Part shown: positions 44,208-53,095 of the stretch, piece after piece
Position numbering within the stretch: position 1 is the stretch's first letter
Layout: every line of letters starts with the position of its first letter
DNA from: an uncultured Dorea sp.
GTDB lineage: Bacteria > Bacillota > Clostridia > Lachnospirales > Lachnospiraceae
Length of the DNA: 64,000 nt
Assembly (NCBI GenBank): GCA_948602995.1
Contig: CAPEBR010000017.1
Span: forward strand, 1 to 64,000
Reading direction: 5' to 3'
The notes under the pieces: generated by a model
What the model saw: only the letters and a program-made list of their open reading frames with translations
The model's database searches: none
What the model was told of the DNA's origin: nothing
Translations under genes and position numbers: made by a program

Positions 44208-45482
44208 ATGAGAAAAAAAGAAATGATAGCAATGTTGCTGGCAGGAGGACAGGGCAGCAGACTTGGAGTCCTTACGGCAAAGGTTGCCAAGCCGGCCGTT
44301 GCTTTCGGTGGCAAATACAGAATTATTGACTTTCCACTTAGTAACTGTATTAACTCAGGGATTGATACTGTCGGAGTATTGACGCAGTATCAGCCGCTCA
44401 GACTTAACACACATATCGGAATCGGTATCCCGTGGGATCTGGACCGTAACATCGGCGGCGTCACGATTCTCCCCCCATATGAGAAGAGTGCCAACAGTGA
44501 ATGGTATACCGGTACGGCGAATGCTATTTATCAGAACCTGGATTATATGGAGACATTTAATCCAGATTATGTACTGATTCTTTCCGGCGACCATATCTAT
44601 AAGATGGATTATGAGGTTATGCTGGATTATCATAAAGAGAATAAAGCTGATGTAACAATCGCAGCTATGCCGGTGCCGAAGGAAGAGGCAAGCCGTTTCG
44701 GAATTGTGGTTACGGATGACGGCGGGAAGATCACGGAGTTTCAGGAGAAGCCGCCGGAGCCGAAGAGCAATCTGGCTTCCATGGGCATTTACATTTTCAG
44801 CTGGCCGGCGCTAAGAGAGGCGTTAGTTGCACTGAAGGACGAGCCTGGATGTGACTTTGGAAAGCATATTATTCCATATTGCCACGAGAAGGGTGAACGA
44901 CTCTTTGCCTACGAGTATAATGGATACTGGAAGGATGTGGGAACGCTCGGTTCATACTGGGAAGCGAATATGGAGCTGATTGATATTATTCCGGAATTCA
45001 ATCTGTATGAAGAGTTCTGGAAGATCTATACGAACAGCGGAATTCTTCCGCCCCAGTATATTTCCGGACAGTCCGTAATCGAAAGAAGCATTATAGGAAA
45101 TGGCTCTGAGGTGTATGGACATGTTCATAATTGTATTATTGGTTCCGGCGTAACCATTGAGGAGGGCGCTGTGATCAGGGATTCTATCATTATGAAAGAT
45201 GTACGGATCGGAAAGGGATGTGTGATTGACAAGTCTATTGTTGCCGAGAGCTGTAAGATCGGTAACAACGTTACGCTTGGAATCGGCAGTGATGTGCCAA
45301 ACAAGCAAAAGCCGGCAATCTATTCCTTTGGTCTTGTTACAATAGGAGAGAATTCTGTGATACCCAATGACGTACAGATTGGAAAGAATACGGCTATCAG
45401 CGGGGTTACGACAAAAGAGGATTACCCGGATGGCGTACTGGAAAGCGGAGAAACATTAATAAAGGCAGGTGAAGTGGCATGA
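44208..45482 (+). CDS. glgC: Glucose-1-phosphate adenylyltransferase
   Basis: A 424-residue ADP-glucose pyrophosphorylase, the committed step of glycogen synthesis. The nucleotidyltransferase domain has AMLLAGGQGSRLGVLT, FGGKYRIIDFPLSNC, GTANAIYQNLDY, LSGDHIYKMDY and the glucose-1-phosphate Lys in FQEKPPEPKSN. The C-terminal third is a left-handed beta helix. It overlaps glgD by the four bases ATGA, so the two subunits are translationally coupled. The gap before it (44002-44207) is AT-rich; a -10 TATAAT at 44168 is visible, with a weak -35. Confidence 0.96.
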   Translation: MRKKEMIAMLLAGGQGSRLGVLTAKVAKPAVAFGGKYRIIDFPLSNCINSGIDTVGVLTQYQPLRLNTHIGIGIPWDLDRNIGGVTILPPYEKSANSEWYTGTANAIYQNLDYMETFNPDYVLILSGDHIYKMDYEVMLDYHKENKADVTIAAMPVPKEEASRFGIVVTDDGGKITEFQEKPPEPKSNLASMGIYIFSWPALREALVALKDEPGCDFGKHIIPYCHEKGERLFAYEYNGYWKDVGTLGSYWEANMELIDIIPEFNLYEEFWKIYTNSGILPPQYISGQSVIERSIIGNGSEVYGHVHNCIIGSGVTIEEGAVIRDSIIMKDVRIGKGCVIDKSIVAESCKIGNNVTLGIGSDVPNKQKPAIYSFGLVTIGENSVIPNDVQIGKNTAISGVTTKEDYPDGVLESGETLIKAGEVA

Positions 45483-46597
45483 GAGCAGTAGGACTTATTT
45501 TAGCAGGCGGTAACAGTAACAAGATGCGGGAACTGACACATAGACGTGCCGTAGCAGCGATGCCTGTCGCAGGAAGCTACCGGGCAATTGACTTTGCACT
45601 GAGCAATATGTCAAATTCCCATGTTCAGAAGGTGGCGGTACTTACACAATATAACGCGCGTTCCCTGAATGAACATTTGAACTCTTCAAAATGGTGGGAT
45701 TTTGGAAGAAAGCAGGGAGGTCTGTACGTATTTACGCCAACCATTACCATGGATAATGGCTACTGGTACAGAGGAACAGCGGATGCAATCTATCAGAACC
45801 TTGATTTCCTGAGAAGATGCCATGAGCCTTATGTTGTTCTTACCTCAGGAGACGCTGTGTACAAGCTGGATTACAATAAGGTGCTGGAGTATCATATTGC
45901 GAAGAAGGCGGATATTACGGTAGTATGCCGTGAACTCGCAGACGATGAGAATCCGAGCCGTTTTGGAACAATAAAGATGAATGATACCATGCGCATAGAA
46001 GAATTTGAGGAGAAGCCGATGGTTACGAATGCAACCACCATCTCCACCGGAATCTATATCATCAGAAGGAGGCTTCTGATTGATCTGGTTGAACACTGCG
46101 CAGAAGAAGAGAGACATGATTTTGTAACAGATATTCTCATTCGATATAAAAATCTTAAGAAGATCTATGGTTACAAGATTAAGGATTACTGGAGCAATAT
46201 ATCCACTGTAGACGCTTATTATAAGACGAACATGGATTTCCTGAAACCCGAAGTGCGCGAATATTTCTTCAAGAAGCATCCGGAGATTTATTCAAAAGTA
46301 AGCGATCTGCCGCCGGCGAAGTATAATCCTGGCGCAACGGTGAAGAACAGCCTTGTTGCCAGCGGATGTATCATTAACGGAACCGTGGAAAATTCCGTTA
46401 TATTTAAAAAGGTATTTGTCGGGAATAATTGTGTAATTAAGAATTCTATCATTTTGAACGATGTTTATCTTGGGGACAATACGTACATTGAAAATTGTAT
46501 TGTAGAAAGCCGTGATACAATAAGGGCGAATACGCGTCATGTGGGTGAAAATGGTGTGAAGGTAGTTGTGGAAAAGAATGAGAGGTATGCACTATAG
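45479..46597 (+). CDS. glgD: GlgD subunit of ADP-glucose pyrophosphorylase
   Basis: A 372-residue paralogue of GlgC. The glycine-rich loop is changed to ILAGGNSNKMRELTHRR, and the GlgC ATP-site motif GGxGxRL is lost, as usual for GlgD. In Firmicutes GlgD is mostly catalytically weak and activates GlgC in a heterotetramer. YRAIDFALSNMSNS, GTADAIYQNLDF and the beta-helix C terminus are retained. It is followed 33 bases later by spoVG. Confidence 0.95.
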   Translation: MRAVGLILAGGNSNKMRELTHRRAVAAMPVAGSYRAIDFALSNMSNSHVQKVAVLTQYNARSLNEHLNSSKWWDFGRKQGGLYVFTPTITMDNGYWYRGTADAIYQNLDFLRRCHEPYVVLTSGDAVYKLDYNKVLEYHIAKKADITVVCRELADDENPSRFGTIKMNDTMRIEEFEEKPMVTNATTISTGIYIIRRRLLIDLVEHCAEEERHDFVTDILIRYKNLKKIYGYKIKDYWSNISTVDAYYKTNMDFLKPEVREYFFKKHPEIYSKVSDLPPAKYNPGATVKNSLVASGCIINGTVENSVIFKKVFVGNNCVIKNSIILNDVYLGDNTYIENCIVESRDTIRANTRHVGENGVKVVVEKNERYAL

Positions 46598-46630
46598 TGC
46601 GGCCTGGGTAAGAAAGGGGCTGACAAAAGT

Positions 46631-46903
46631 ATGCAGATTACAGATGTACGCGTACGTAAAGTGGCAAAAGAGGGAAAATTAAAGGCTGTTGTATCTATTA
46701 CACTGGACGACGAATTTGTTGTACATGATATTAAGGTAATAGAAGGGGAAAAAGGACATTTCATCGCGATGCCAAGTAAAAAAGCGCTGGATGGGGAATA
46801 CAGGGATATCGCGCATCCGATTAACTCAGAGACAAGGGAGCGTATTCAGAGCATAATCCTTGCAAAATATGAAGAAGTATTAAGCGAGCAGCTAGAAGAA
46901 TAA
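46631..46903 (+). CDS. spoVG: SpoVG, RNA-binding regulator
   Basis: A 90-residue SpoVG protein, recognised by MQITDVRVRKV, VSITLDDEFVVHDIKVIEG, FIAMPSKK and the DIAHPINSETRERI segment. SpoVG proteins bind nucleic acids and influence septation, sporulation and virulence traits. It follows glgD on the same strand. AAGGGG precedes the ATG. Its TAA stop is the first three bases of a perfect 44-base REP palindrome, whose other end supplies the stop of the convergent pseudouridine synthase gene. Confidence 0.95.
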   Translation: MQITDVRVRKVAKEGKLKAVVSITLDDEFVVHDIKVIEGEKGHFIAMPSKKALDGEYRDIAHPINSETRERIQSIILAKYEEVLSEQLEE

Positions 46904-46944
46904 TTAGGGACGGGGCATTTTTAAAAATGCCCCGTCCCTAATTA
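46901..46944. repeat. REP palindrome 5, with two stop codons
   Basis: A perfect 44-base palindrome starting TAATTAGGGACGGGGCATT. The outermost TAA is the stop codon of spoVG on the plus strand and of the RluA-family gene on the minus strand. It must act as terminator for both. Confidence 0.93.
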
Positions 46945-47649
46945 AGCCTCCGAAATTTCAAAATGCATGGGCTTGTTTGTTTTCGGGTGGAGAAATTCTA
47001 ACTTATATGCACAAAGGCGGATATCCTGCCACTCTTTTTGCTCTGTCTGCCGTGCTTTGTCTGAGAAATTGGGGTTATACTTTGTATCACCAATGATCGG
47101 GCAGCCGGCAGCAGCAAGTTGGACACGTATTTGGTGGTGGCGGCCAGTATCCAGACGGATGTCCAGCTCAGCTGGCTCGATTGGGGACGGGGCATTTTTA
47201 AAAATGCCCCGTCCCCAATCGAGGATTTTATAATGGAGGCGTGCGTATTTTGCCCCTGGTGTATCCTTTGTGCAGATACGTGAGACGTTCGTGCGGCCAT
47301 CTTTTACGAGATAATTCTCTAAGATGCCTTCGGATTCGGCAGGGGCGCCGTCTACAAGTGCGCGGTAATATTTTCCGAAACCATTGTGCGTCAGCTGCCG
47401 GTTTAGATTTTTCGCTGCAAATGGTGTTTTAGCAAATACGAGTATTCCGCTCACAGGCTGGTCGAGTCTGTGGATGACAGCGAGATAGGGCTCACCGGAT
47501 GTATTTTTAGTCTGGGAGAGGTGATTTTTAACTAAACTGACCATATCAGGGCTTCCAATTTTGCAACATTCTGTTGCAAAACGGGGCGGTTTAAAGCAGA
47601 CAATAATGTGTTCATCTTCGTAGAAAGCCTGTAAATTCAAGGGTTTCAT
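46942..47649 (-). CDS. RluA-family pseudouridine synthase with REP insert
   Basis: A 235-residue pseudouridine synthase acting on rRNA or tRNA. The catalytic motif is AVIHRLDQPVSGILVFAKT (Asp in HRLDQ), followed by the RTNVSR block, LDIRLDTGRHHQIRVQLA and GDTKYN. There is no S4 domain, as in the short RluA-like group. Between LHYKIL and AELDIRL the protein contains about 16 extra residues (DWGRGIFKNAPSPIE) encoded by a perfect 48-base REP palindrome in frame. The insert falls in what should be a hairpin loop between two strands, so the enzyme may still work. The start at 47649 has GGAGG nine bases upstream. The exact RNA target is unknown. Confidence 0.88.
   Translation of the reverse strand: MKPLNLQAFYEDEHIIVCFKPPRFATECCKIGSPDMVSLVKNHLSQTKNTSGEPYLAVIHRLDQPVSGILVFAKTPFAAKNLNRQLTHNGFGKYYRALVDGAPAESEGILENYLVKDGRTNVSRICTKDTPGAKYARLHYKILDWGRGIFKNAPSPIEPAELDIRLDTGRHHQIRVQLAAAGCPIIGDTKYNPNFSDKARQTEQKEWQDIRLCAYKLEFLHPKTNKPMHFEISEA
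47176..47223. repeat. REP palindrome 6, in frame within a gene
   Basis: A perfect 48-base palindrome (CTCGATTGGGGACGGGGC to its complement) inside the RluA-family coding region. Its length is exactly 16 codons and the frame used has no stop. Confidence 0.95.
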
Positions 47650-47854
47650 GGCATGACCTCCAATTTTTGAGTTATTTTCTTCCATTTAACCATGGACAGG
47701 AGGAATATGCAACACGAAAAAAATGTGTTATAATAATTTTGCTTAATAAATGTTACACACATCTTGTTGGAGGCTCTATTCTGACAGCTATCTAAAAACA
47801 TATATTTGTATCTGAGTCTGGCGGGAAATTTTAGGGAGAATTTCTCGCTTTGTC

Positions 47855-47883
47855 TTGACAAACATTTTCCTATAGATTAAAAT
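47855..47883 (+). promoter_or_regulatory. Promoter of the T-box-proS transcript
   Basis: Consensus TTGACA at 47855, 17-base spacer, TAAAAT at 47878. Transcription would begin about 15 bases before the T-box stem I. Confidence 0.8.
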
Positions 47884-47904
47884 TACGATTATATTTAAAA
47901 GGGT

Positions 47905-48130
47905 GTTGAAGAGGAATAGTATATGCAAGTGAGGCTCAGAGAGGGAATCGTAGGGTGTGAGATTCCTGCCGGTGCTGCATAGAACCCGCCTTGGAGCTCC
48001 TGTGCGAGGGCACAGCGTCTGGCCAGCGTTAATGGTAATGAAGTGGGCTGTGAGTAACTGGCAGCCAAGTAGGGTGGTACCGCCGAGCTTTTCGGTCCCT
48101 TTAGGGAATGAGAGCGCGGCGTTTTATAGT
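47905..48130 (+). promoter_or_regulatory. T-box riboswitch (proline) of proS
   Basis: tRNA-sensing leader. Stem I features are visible: GAAGAGGAATAGTA at the start, the loop sequence near GGTGCTGCAT and the specifier region AGAACCCGCC, which offers CCC (47985-47987), a proline codon. The conserved T-box sequence AGGGTGGTACCGCC is at 48071-48084. A competing terminator (CGCCG...CGGCG then TTTT) ends near 48125. Uncharged tRNA-Pro should favour the antiterminator and raise ProRS synthesis. Confidence 0.93.
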
Positions 48131-48197
48131 ATACAGGGGCAATTGCTAATCCCTGCGCCGACATTCATTCTATCATAAAGAAAAGGAGAAGAGAGAG

Positions 48198-49637
48198 ATG
48201 GCAAAGGAAAAACTGGTAAAGAATATTACTCCCCGTGACAAAGACTTTGCGCAGTGGTATACAGATGTGGTGCGTGAAGCAGAACTGTGTGATTATTCAA
48301 GTGTAAAAGGATGTCTGAACTATCTGCCGAATGGATATGCAATCTGGGAGCTGATACAGGCAGATCTTGACAGGCGCTTTAAAGAGACAGGGGTGGAAAA
48401 TGTATCCCTTCCGCTTCTGATCCCAGAGAGCCTTTTGGAAAAAGAAACCGAGCATATTGACGGATTTGCTCCAGAGGTTGCCTGGGTAACACATGGAGGT
48501 ATGGAGAGACTTCAGGAAAGGCTCTGCATCCGGCCGACTTCAGAGACGTTATTCTGTGATTTGTGGGCAAGGACGGTAAAGTCGCACAGAGACCTTCCGA
48601 AGGTGTGGAACCAGTGGAATTCTGTACTCCGCTGGGAAAAAACTACAAGACCGTTCCTGCGCTCCAGAGAGTTTTTATGGCAGGAGGGACATACAATTCA
48701 CGCAACCTATGAGGAAGCAGAGGAGCGCACGATCCAGATGCTTCACGTATACGAGGATTGTTACAGAGAGACACTGGCAATTCCTTTTGTATCAGGACGA
48801 AAGGCAGAACATGAAAAATTTGCCGGAGCCCAGGACACTTACACTATCGAGGCACTGATGCATGATGGAAAAGCACTGCAGTCTGCTACAAGTCATTTCT
48901 TTGGGAACGATTTCCCAGATGCATTCGGAATCAAGTATGTAGATAAGAACAATGAGCTCCACAGCGTGTATGAGACCTCATGGGGATGGTCCACAAGGAG
49001 CATCGGCGGACTGATCATGGTTCACAGTGATGATGATGGTTTGGTTCTGCCACCCCATGTAGCGCCAGTTGAATGCCGTGTAATCCCCATTGCCCAGCAT
49101 AAAGAGGGCGTGCTTGACAGAGCATACGCATTATTTGATGAACTGAAAAAGGCAGGCTACAGAGTGAAGATTGATGCTTCTGAGAAGAGCCCTGGCTGGA
49201 AGTTCGCAGAGCAGGAGATCCTTGGAATCCCAGTCCGTATTGAGATTGGACCGAAAGATATAGAGAACAACCAGGTTGTAGTTGTTCGCCGTGACAACCG
49301 TGAGAAGACCATTGTACCGTTGCCGGAGATTGCTGTAAAACTCCGTGACATCCTGGAGACCATGCAGCACGAGATGTACGACAGAGCAAAAGAATTCCTG
49401 GATAGCCACATTGATACAGCAGTTACCATGGATGAGATGGAAGAAAAGTTCAAGGCAAACCGTGGATTCGTAAAAGCCTGCTGGTGTGGAGATCCGGAGT
49501 GCGAAGGCGAAGTAAAGTATGTGACTGGCGGCGCTGCCACCAGATGTCTGATTGAAGACGAAGAGATGATATCAGATAAATGCATCTGGTGCGGAAAGCC
49601 GGCAAAGCATATGGCATATTGGGGGAAATCTTACTAA
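48198..49637 (+). CDS. proS: Prolyl-tRNA synthetase, short (archaeal-like) type
   Basis: A 479-residue class II synthetase of the ProS type 3 (archaeal/eukaryote-like) group, without the editing insertion of the long bacterial form. It starts ITPRDKDFAQWYTDVV. The core motifs are LRWEKTTRPFLRSREFLWQEGHT (motif 2) and GGLIMVHSDDDGLVLPPHVAP (motif 3 region). The C-terminal domain has a Cys set, CWCGDPECEGE and CIWCGKPA, probably binding zinc. It is preceded by a proline T-box leader and starts behind AAGGAG. A REP element begins two bases after the stop. Confidence 0.96.
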   Translation: MAKEKLVKNITPRDKDFAQWYTDVVREAELCDYSSVKGCLNYLPNGYAIWELIQADLDRRFKETGVENVSLPLLIPESLLEKETEHIDGFAPEVAWVTHGGMERLQERLCIRPTSETLFCDLWARTVKSHRDLPKVWNQWNSVLRWEKTTRPFLRSREFLWQEGHTIHATYEEAEERTIQMLHVYEDCYRETLAIPFVSGRKAEHEKFAGAQDTYTIEALMHDGKALQSATSHFFGNDFPDAFGIKYVDKNNELHSVYETSWGWSTRSIGGLIMVHSDDDGLVLPPHVAPVECRVIPIAQHKEGVLDRAYALFDELKKAGYRVKIDASEKSPGWKFAEQEILGIPVRIEIGPKDIENNQVVVVRRDNREKTIVPLPEIAVKLRDILETMQHEMYDRAKEFLDSHIDTAVTMDEMEEKFKANRGFVKACWCGDPECEGEVKYVTGGAATRCLIEDEEMISDKCIWCGKPAKHMAYWGKSY

Positions 49638-49638
49638 A

Positions 49639-49699
49639 GTTGGGGACGGGGCAAAATTAAAAATGCCCCGTCCCAGATTGAAAATACCCTGTCCCTTTT
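49639..49699. repeat. REP unit 7, left flank of RAYT
   Basis: A palindrome (49639-49674) is followed by the linker half-site ending CCTGTCCCTTTT. Read on the minus strand it is about 93% identical over 60 bases to the unit at 50508-50566, forming an inverted pair around the transposase gene. Confidence 0.92.
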
Positions 49700-49727
49700 G
49701 AGAGGATTCTCAGAAAGGAGGGAAGGA

Positions 49728-50507
49728 ATGCCAAGAAAAGCGAGACGAATAAGTAAGACCGGCTGCTATCATGTGATAGTCAGAGGATTGAACAAGTCAG
49801 CGATCTTTAAGAGCAAGTCTGAGAAGACAAGAATCTTGAACCTAATTAAAGAGAATATGGAAGGATACAATGTGTTGGTTTACGCATATTGTATCATGTC
49901 TAATCATCTTCATTTATTAATCAAAGCAGAGTTAGATGACCTTGCATCATTTATGTCAAGAATTTCAACAAGTTTCGCCCATTACTATAACTACAGACAC
50001 AGCAGAGCAGGCACTGTATTTCAGGACCGGTATCGGAGCCAGTGCATTGAAAGCGAAAGCTACTTTTGGAACTGTCTTAGATATATCCACTTAAATCCAG
50101 TAAAAGCAGGAATCTGCAGATATATGGAGGACTATACTTATAGCAGTATAGGGGAATATTCCGGTCCCGGTGAGGAAGACAAAGAGATTTTATCGGAGGA
50201 AGCGCATAAAAGGATAAAAGAGAGGTTTCAGACACAAAAAGAGCTTATGGATTTTCATAAGCGGAGGGACAGATATTTCTTTTACGATATGCCAGAGGAT
50301 GAGTTTTTACACCGAAAAGAAATTTCATGGGATATTTTAAGGGAAATGGAATGTGAATTAAAGCTTCCTGCAAAAGAGATTTTGGATTATACTAAGACCA
50401 GGGGTAAGTTCGAAAAGGAATTAAAGGACTTATTCAAGATTTCAACACGGTCAGTAAAGGAACTGAGGGAAGCGATCGAAAAGGAGTTAAAAAAGGATGT
50501 ATGCTAA
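49728..50507 (+). CDS. REP-associated tyrosine transposase (RAYT, Y1 type)
   Basis: A 259-residue protein of the IS200-like Y1 transposase family, RAYT branch. The N terminus MPRKARRISKTGCYHVIVRG and the metal-binding His pair in SNHLHLLIK (HLH, near residue 66) are clear. The segments GTVFQDRYRSQCI, then CLRYIHLNPVKAGI, follow; the catalytic Tyr is probably the one in the latter segment. The C-terminal 80 residues form a helical extension with a possible DNA-binding part (FKISTRSVKELREAIEKELK). The start follows AAAGGAGGG. It is the only transposase gene in the window and lies between inverted copies of the REP found at nine other sites nearby. No frameshift is visible, so it may be active. 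Confidence 0.9.
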   Translation: MPRKARRISKTGCYHVIVRGLNKSAIFKSKSEKTRILNLIKENMEGYNVLVYAYCIMSNHLHLLIKAELDDLASFMSRISTSFAHYYNYRHSRAGTVFQDRYRSQCIESESYFWNCLRYIHLNPVKAGICRYMEDYTYSSIGEYSGPGEEDKEILSEEAHKRIKERFQTQKELMDFHKRRDRYFFYDMPEDEFLHRKEISWDILREMECELKLPAKEILDYTKTRGKFEKELKDLFKISTRSVKELREAIEKELKKDVC

Positions 50508-50566
50508 TTAGGGACAGGGTATAATCAATCTGGGACGGGGCATTTTTAATTTTACCCCGTCCCCAA
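50508..50566. repeat. REP unit 8, right flank of RAYT
   Basis: The linker half-site (GGGACAGGG) begins 3 bases after the RAYT stop and is followed by a palindrome (50532-50564). It is the inverted partner of the unit at 49639. It ends just before the AAAGGAGG ribosome site of cca. Confidence 0.92.
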
Positions 50567-50580
50567 AGGAGGTTAACAGG

Positions 50581-51921
50581 ATGAATTATATAAAAATCGA
50601 ATTGCCTAAAAAGGTGAGTGGGATTATTGCAACTTTACAAAGGCATGGCTTTGAGGCATATGCAGTCGGAGGGTGTGTCCGGGATTCTCTCCTGGGCAGA
50701 ATCCCCGAAGACTGGGATATTACGACTTCTGCTATGCCAAAGGAGACAAAGGCGCTGTTTGGACGTACCGTTGATACCGGTATTCAGCACGGGACGGTTA
50801 CGGTTCTCGCCGGAGGTGAGGGATTTGAGGTGACAACCTACCGGATTGATGGAAAATATGAGGACAGCCGTCATCCGAAGGAGGTGACTTTTACAAGAAG
50901 CCTTAAGGAAGATCTGCTGCGCCGGGATTTTACGATTAATGCCATGGCATATAACGAGGAGGATGGGATTGTCGATTTATTCGGGGGAATGGATGATCTG
51001 AAAAGAGGGATCATACGGTGCGTGGGAAATGCGATAGAGCGGTTTTCGGAGGATGCGCTTCGTATTCTCCGGGGCATCCGGTTCGCGGCCCAGCTTGGTT
51101 TTTCGATTGAGGAAGAGACGCGATGGGGCATGAAATACCTTGCGCCTACACTTCAGAATATTAGTGCTGAGAGGATACAGGTGGAGCTTTTGAAGCTTCT
51201 TTTGTCTGACCAGCCAGGACTCTTGCGGGATGCTTATGAGCTTGGCATAACGAAAGAATTTCTTCCAGAGTTTGACGTTTTAATGGGAACAACGCAGGAA
51301 ACTCCGCATCATATGTATAATGTAGGCGACCATACGATTCATGCAATGGAAAATGTGCGTGCAGATAAGATATTACGGCTGACCATGCTGCTCCACGATA
51401 TGGGTAAGCCTGCGTTAAAAACTATAGATGAAACAGGGCAGGCACATTTTAAAAAGCATGCGATAGAAAGCGAAAAAATTGCAGAGAGAATATTGAAAAG
51501 GCTTAAATTTGACAATGACACCATTCGTAAGGTGACAAAGCTTGTATTATATCATGATTACCGTATGCCTGCCGCGGCAAAAAATGTCCGCCGTGCCATG
51601 AATAAGATTAGCGAAGAGCTATTTCCTTATTATATGGAAATACGCCGTGCTGATGTACTCGCCCAAAGTATGTACAGACGGGAAGAGAAGATAAGGAACC
51701 TGGATGAGATTGAAAAGATCTATCAGGAGATTGTAGAAGCGGGTCAGTGCGTGACATTAAAAGAGCTGGCAGTATCCGGGCGGGATCTTATGGAGACAGG
51801 GATGAGACCGGGAAAGGAGATGGGAGAGAAGCTGAACGAGTTGTTGGAGATTGTAATCGAAAATCCGGAGATGAATACAAAGGAAAAGCTTTTAGGCTAT
51901 TTGGGGACGGGGTATTTTTAA
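50581..51921 (+). CDS. cca: CCA tRNA nucleotidyltransferase with HD domain
   Basis: A 446-residue enzyme that adds or repairs the 3' CCA of tRNAs. The class II polymerase domain shows AVGGCVRDSLLGRIPEDWDI (metal Asp pair), then RRDFTINAMAY and the RFSEDALRILRGIRFAAQ block. The C-terminal part has an HD domain (LLHDMGKP, His-Asp), a variant common in Firmicutes that may give phosphatase or phosphodiesterase activity. AAAGGAGG stands 9 bases before the ATG, directly at the border of a REP unit. The last seven residues (YLGTGYF) and the stop are encoded by the next REP palindrome, so the original C terminus has been replaced or extended. Confidence 0.93.
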   Translation: MNYIKIELPKKVSGIIATLQRHGFEAYAVGGCVRDSLLGRIPEDWDITTSAMPKETKALFGRTVDTGIQHGTVTVLAGGEGFEVTTYRIDGKYEDSRHPKEVTFTRSLKEDLLRRDFTINAMAYNEEDGIVDLFGGMDDLKRGIIRCVGNAIERFSEDALRILRGIRFAAQLGFSIEEETRWGMKYLAPTLQNISAERIQVELLKLLLSDQPGLLRDAYELGITKEFLPEFDVLMGTTQETPHHMYNVGDHTIHAMENVRADKILRLTMLLHDMGKPALKTIDETGQAHFKKHAIESEKIAERILKRLKFDNDTIRKVTKLVLYHDYRMPAAAKNVRRAMNKISEELFPYYMEIRRADVLAQSMYRREEKIRNLDEIEKIYQEIVEAGQCVTLKELAVSGRDLMETGMRPGKEMGEKLNELLEIVIENPEMNTKEKLLGYLGTGYF

Positions 51922-51938
51922 AATTACCCCGTCCCCAA
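51901..51938. repeat. REP palindrome 9, forming the cca 3' end
   Basis: A 38-base palindrome TTGGGGACGGGGTATTTT with a near-perfect complement. The cca frame runs into it and stops at the TAA in its centre. Confidence 0.93.
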
Positions 51939-52006
51939 CTGGTCTTTTTCGGGGAATCTCTGCATAGGATAGAGAGAATATGTAAAGTAAAGTGCAGGGG
52001 ATTGTT

Positions 52007-53008
52007 ATGCAGGACTATGAACTGAACAGTATATTAGAACAATATGATATCGCAGTATCCGGCACCCGCAAAACCAGGGGTGCTATTTTATGCGACACGG
52101 ATAAAGGACTTTTTTTGTTGAAGGAAGTGGACATCTCACAGGCAAAAGTACCTGCACTTCTCGGATTGTATGAGCACTTGGAAGATCAGGGTTATACCCA
52201 GGCCGATTTTCCGGTGAAGAACAGGGAAGGCGAGTACATAAGCCTTACAGAAGAGGGGAGCAGGTTTATGCTTAGGAGGTGGGCTTCTGGCAGAGAGTGC
52301 GATATACGTAAGGCTTCGGAGCTTCTGAAGGCATCGGGCAATCTGGCTAAGCTCCATATCTTAATGCGCGGCGGATCCGGACAAAGGGCTCCGGCTGCAG
52401 TGCCCATGAAGGAGGAATACATGCGGCACAACCGGGAGCTTAAAAAGGTGCGGAAATTCATGAGGAGTGTATCTCCGAAAGGAGAATTCGAATTTGCTTT
52501 TTTGAAATATTTTGACAGTATGTACCAGTGGGCAGATGCGGCAGTAAATCTTTTGGAAAATTCTGACTATGAAAAACTTTATAAAGAAAGTATTGAGTTG
52601 TCTCGCGTAACTCATGGGGAATACAATTACCATAATATTATGATGGGAGCGTCGCCGTCCTCCGGGATTCTTATGACGACGAATTTCGAAAGGTGTAAAA
52701 AGGATGTGCAATTAGAGGATCTGTATTATTTCCTCAGGAAGGTGCTGGAAAAGCAGGGGTGGAAGGAGCGTCTTGGAGACAATATTATTAACGCTTATTC
52801 TGCTATTAAGCCTGTCAGTAGTGCGGAAATGGAGTACTTGAAGATACGCTTCATTTATCCGGAAAAGTTCTGGAAGGTTGCGGATTCCTACTATCGCTCA
52901 AATAAGGCATGGATTTCTGCGAAAAGTATTGAAAAGATAAATGTTGCGATACGTCAGACAGAAGAAAAGGAGCGATTTTTAAATCATATTTTTTCTTTTT
53001 GCATGTAA
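52007..53008 (+). CDS. CotS-family spore coat protein
   Basis: A 333-residue protein of the CotS/YutH family, which has a kinase-like (aminoglycoside phosphotransferase-type) fold and is placed in the spore coat. Family features are GALLCDTDKGLFLLKEV-like text near the N terminus (here GAILCDTDKGLFLLKEVD), MLRRWASGRECD, LAKLHI, and THGEYNYHNIMMG, where HGE..YHN replaces the catalytic HGD..xxN of true kinases. Activity as a kinase is doubtful. The start at 52007 follows GCAGGGG; a GTG at 51992 is possible. It is probably transcribed late in sporulation; no sigma-K-type promoter could be picked by eye. It is a single gene. Confidence 0.82.
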   Translation: MQDYELNSILEQYDIAVSGTRKTRGAILCDTDKGLFLLKEVDISQAKVPALLGLYEHLEDQGYTQADFPVKNREGEYISLTEEGSRFMLRRWASGRECDIRKASELLKASGNLAKLHILMRGGSGQRAPAAVPMKEEYMRHNRELKKVRKFMRSVSPKGEFEFAFLKYFDSMYQWADAAVNLLENSDYEKLYKESIELSRVTHGEYNYHNIMMGASPSSGILMTTNFERCKKDVQLEDLYYFLRKVLEKQGWKERLGDNIINAYSAIKPVSSAEMEYLKIRFIYPEKFWKVADSYYRSNKAWISAKSIEKINVAIRQTEEKERFLNHIFSFCM

Positions 53009-53095
53009 TTGTTACAGCTCAGACCGAGCCATAGCGTAAGCTCTGCAAGGGTGTCTGCCCCATTGCTGAAAGTGGTTCTAAATGGGCAGGTGGTT

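Larger units (their letters stand above)
49639..50566 (+). mobile_element. RAYT unit: transposase gene between inverted REPs
   Basis: The 928-base unit consists of a tyrosine-transposase gene bounded by two inverted composite REP units. Known RAYT systems have the same plan, and their single-copy transposase is thought to spread the non-autonomous REPs. The unit is inserted between proS and cca. Confidence 0.82.
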
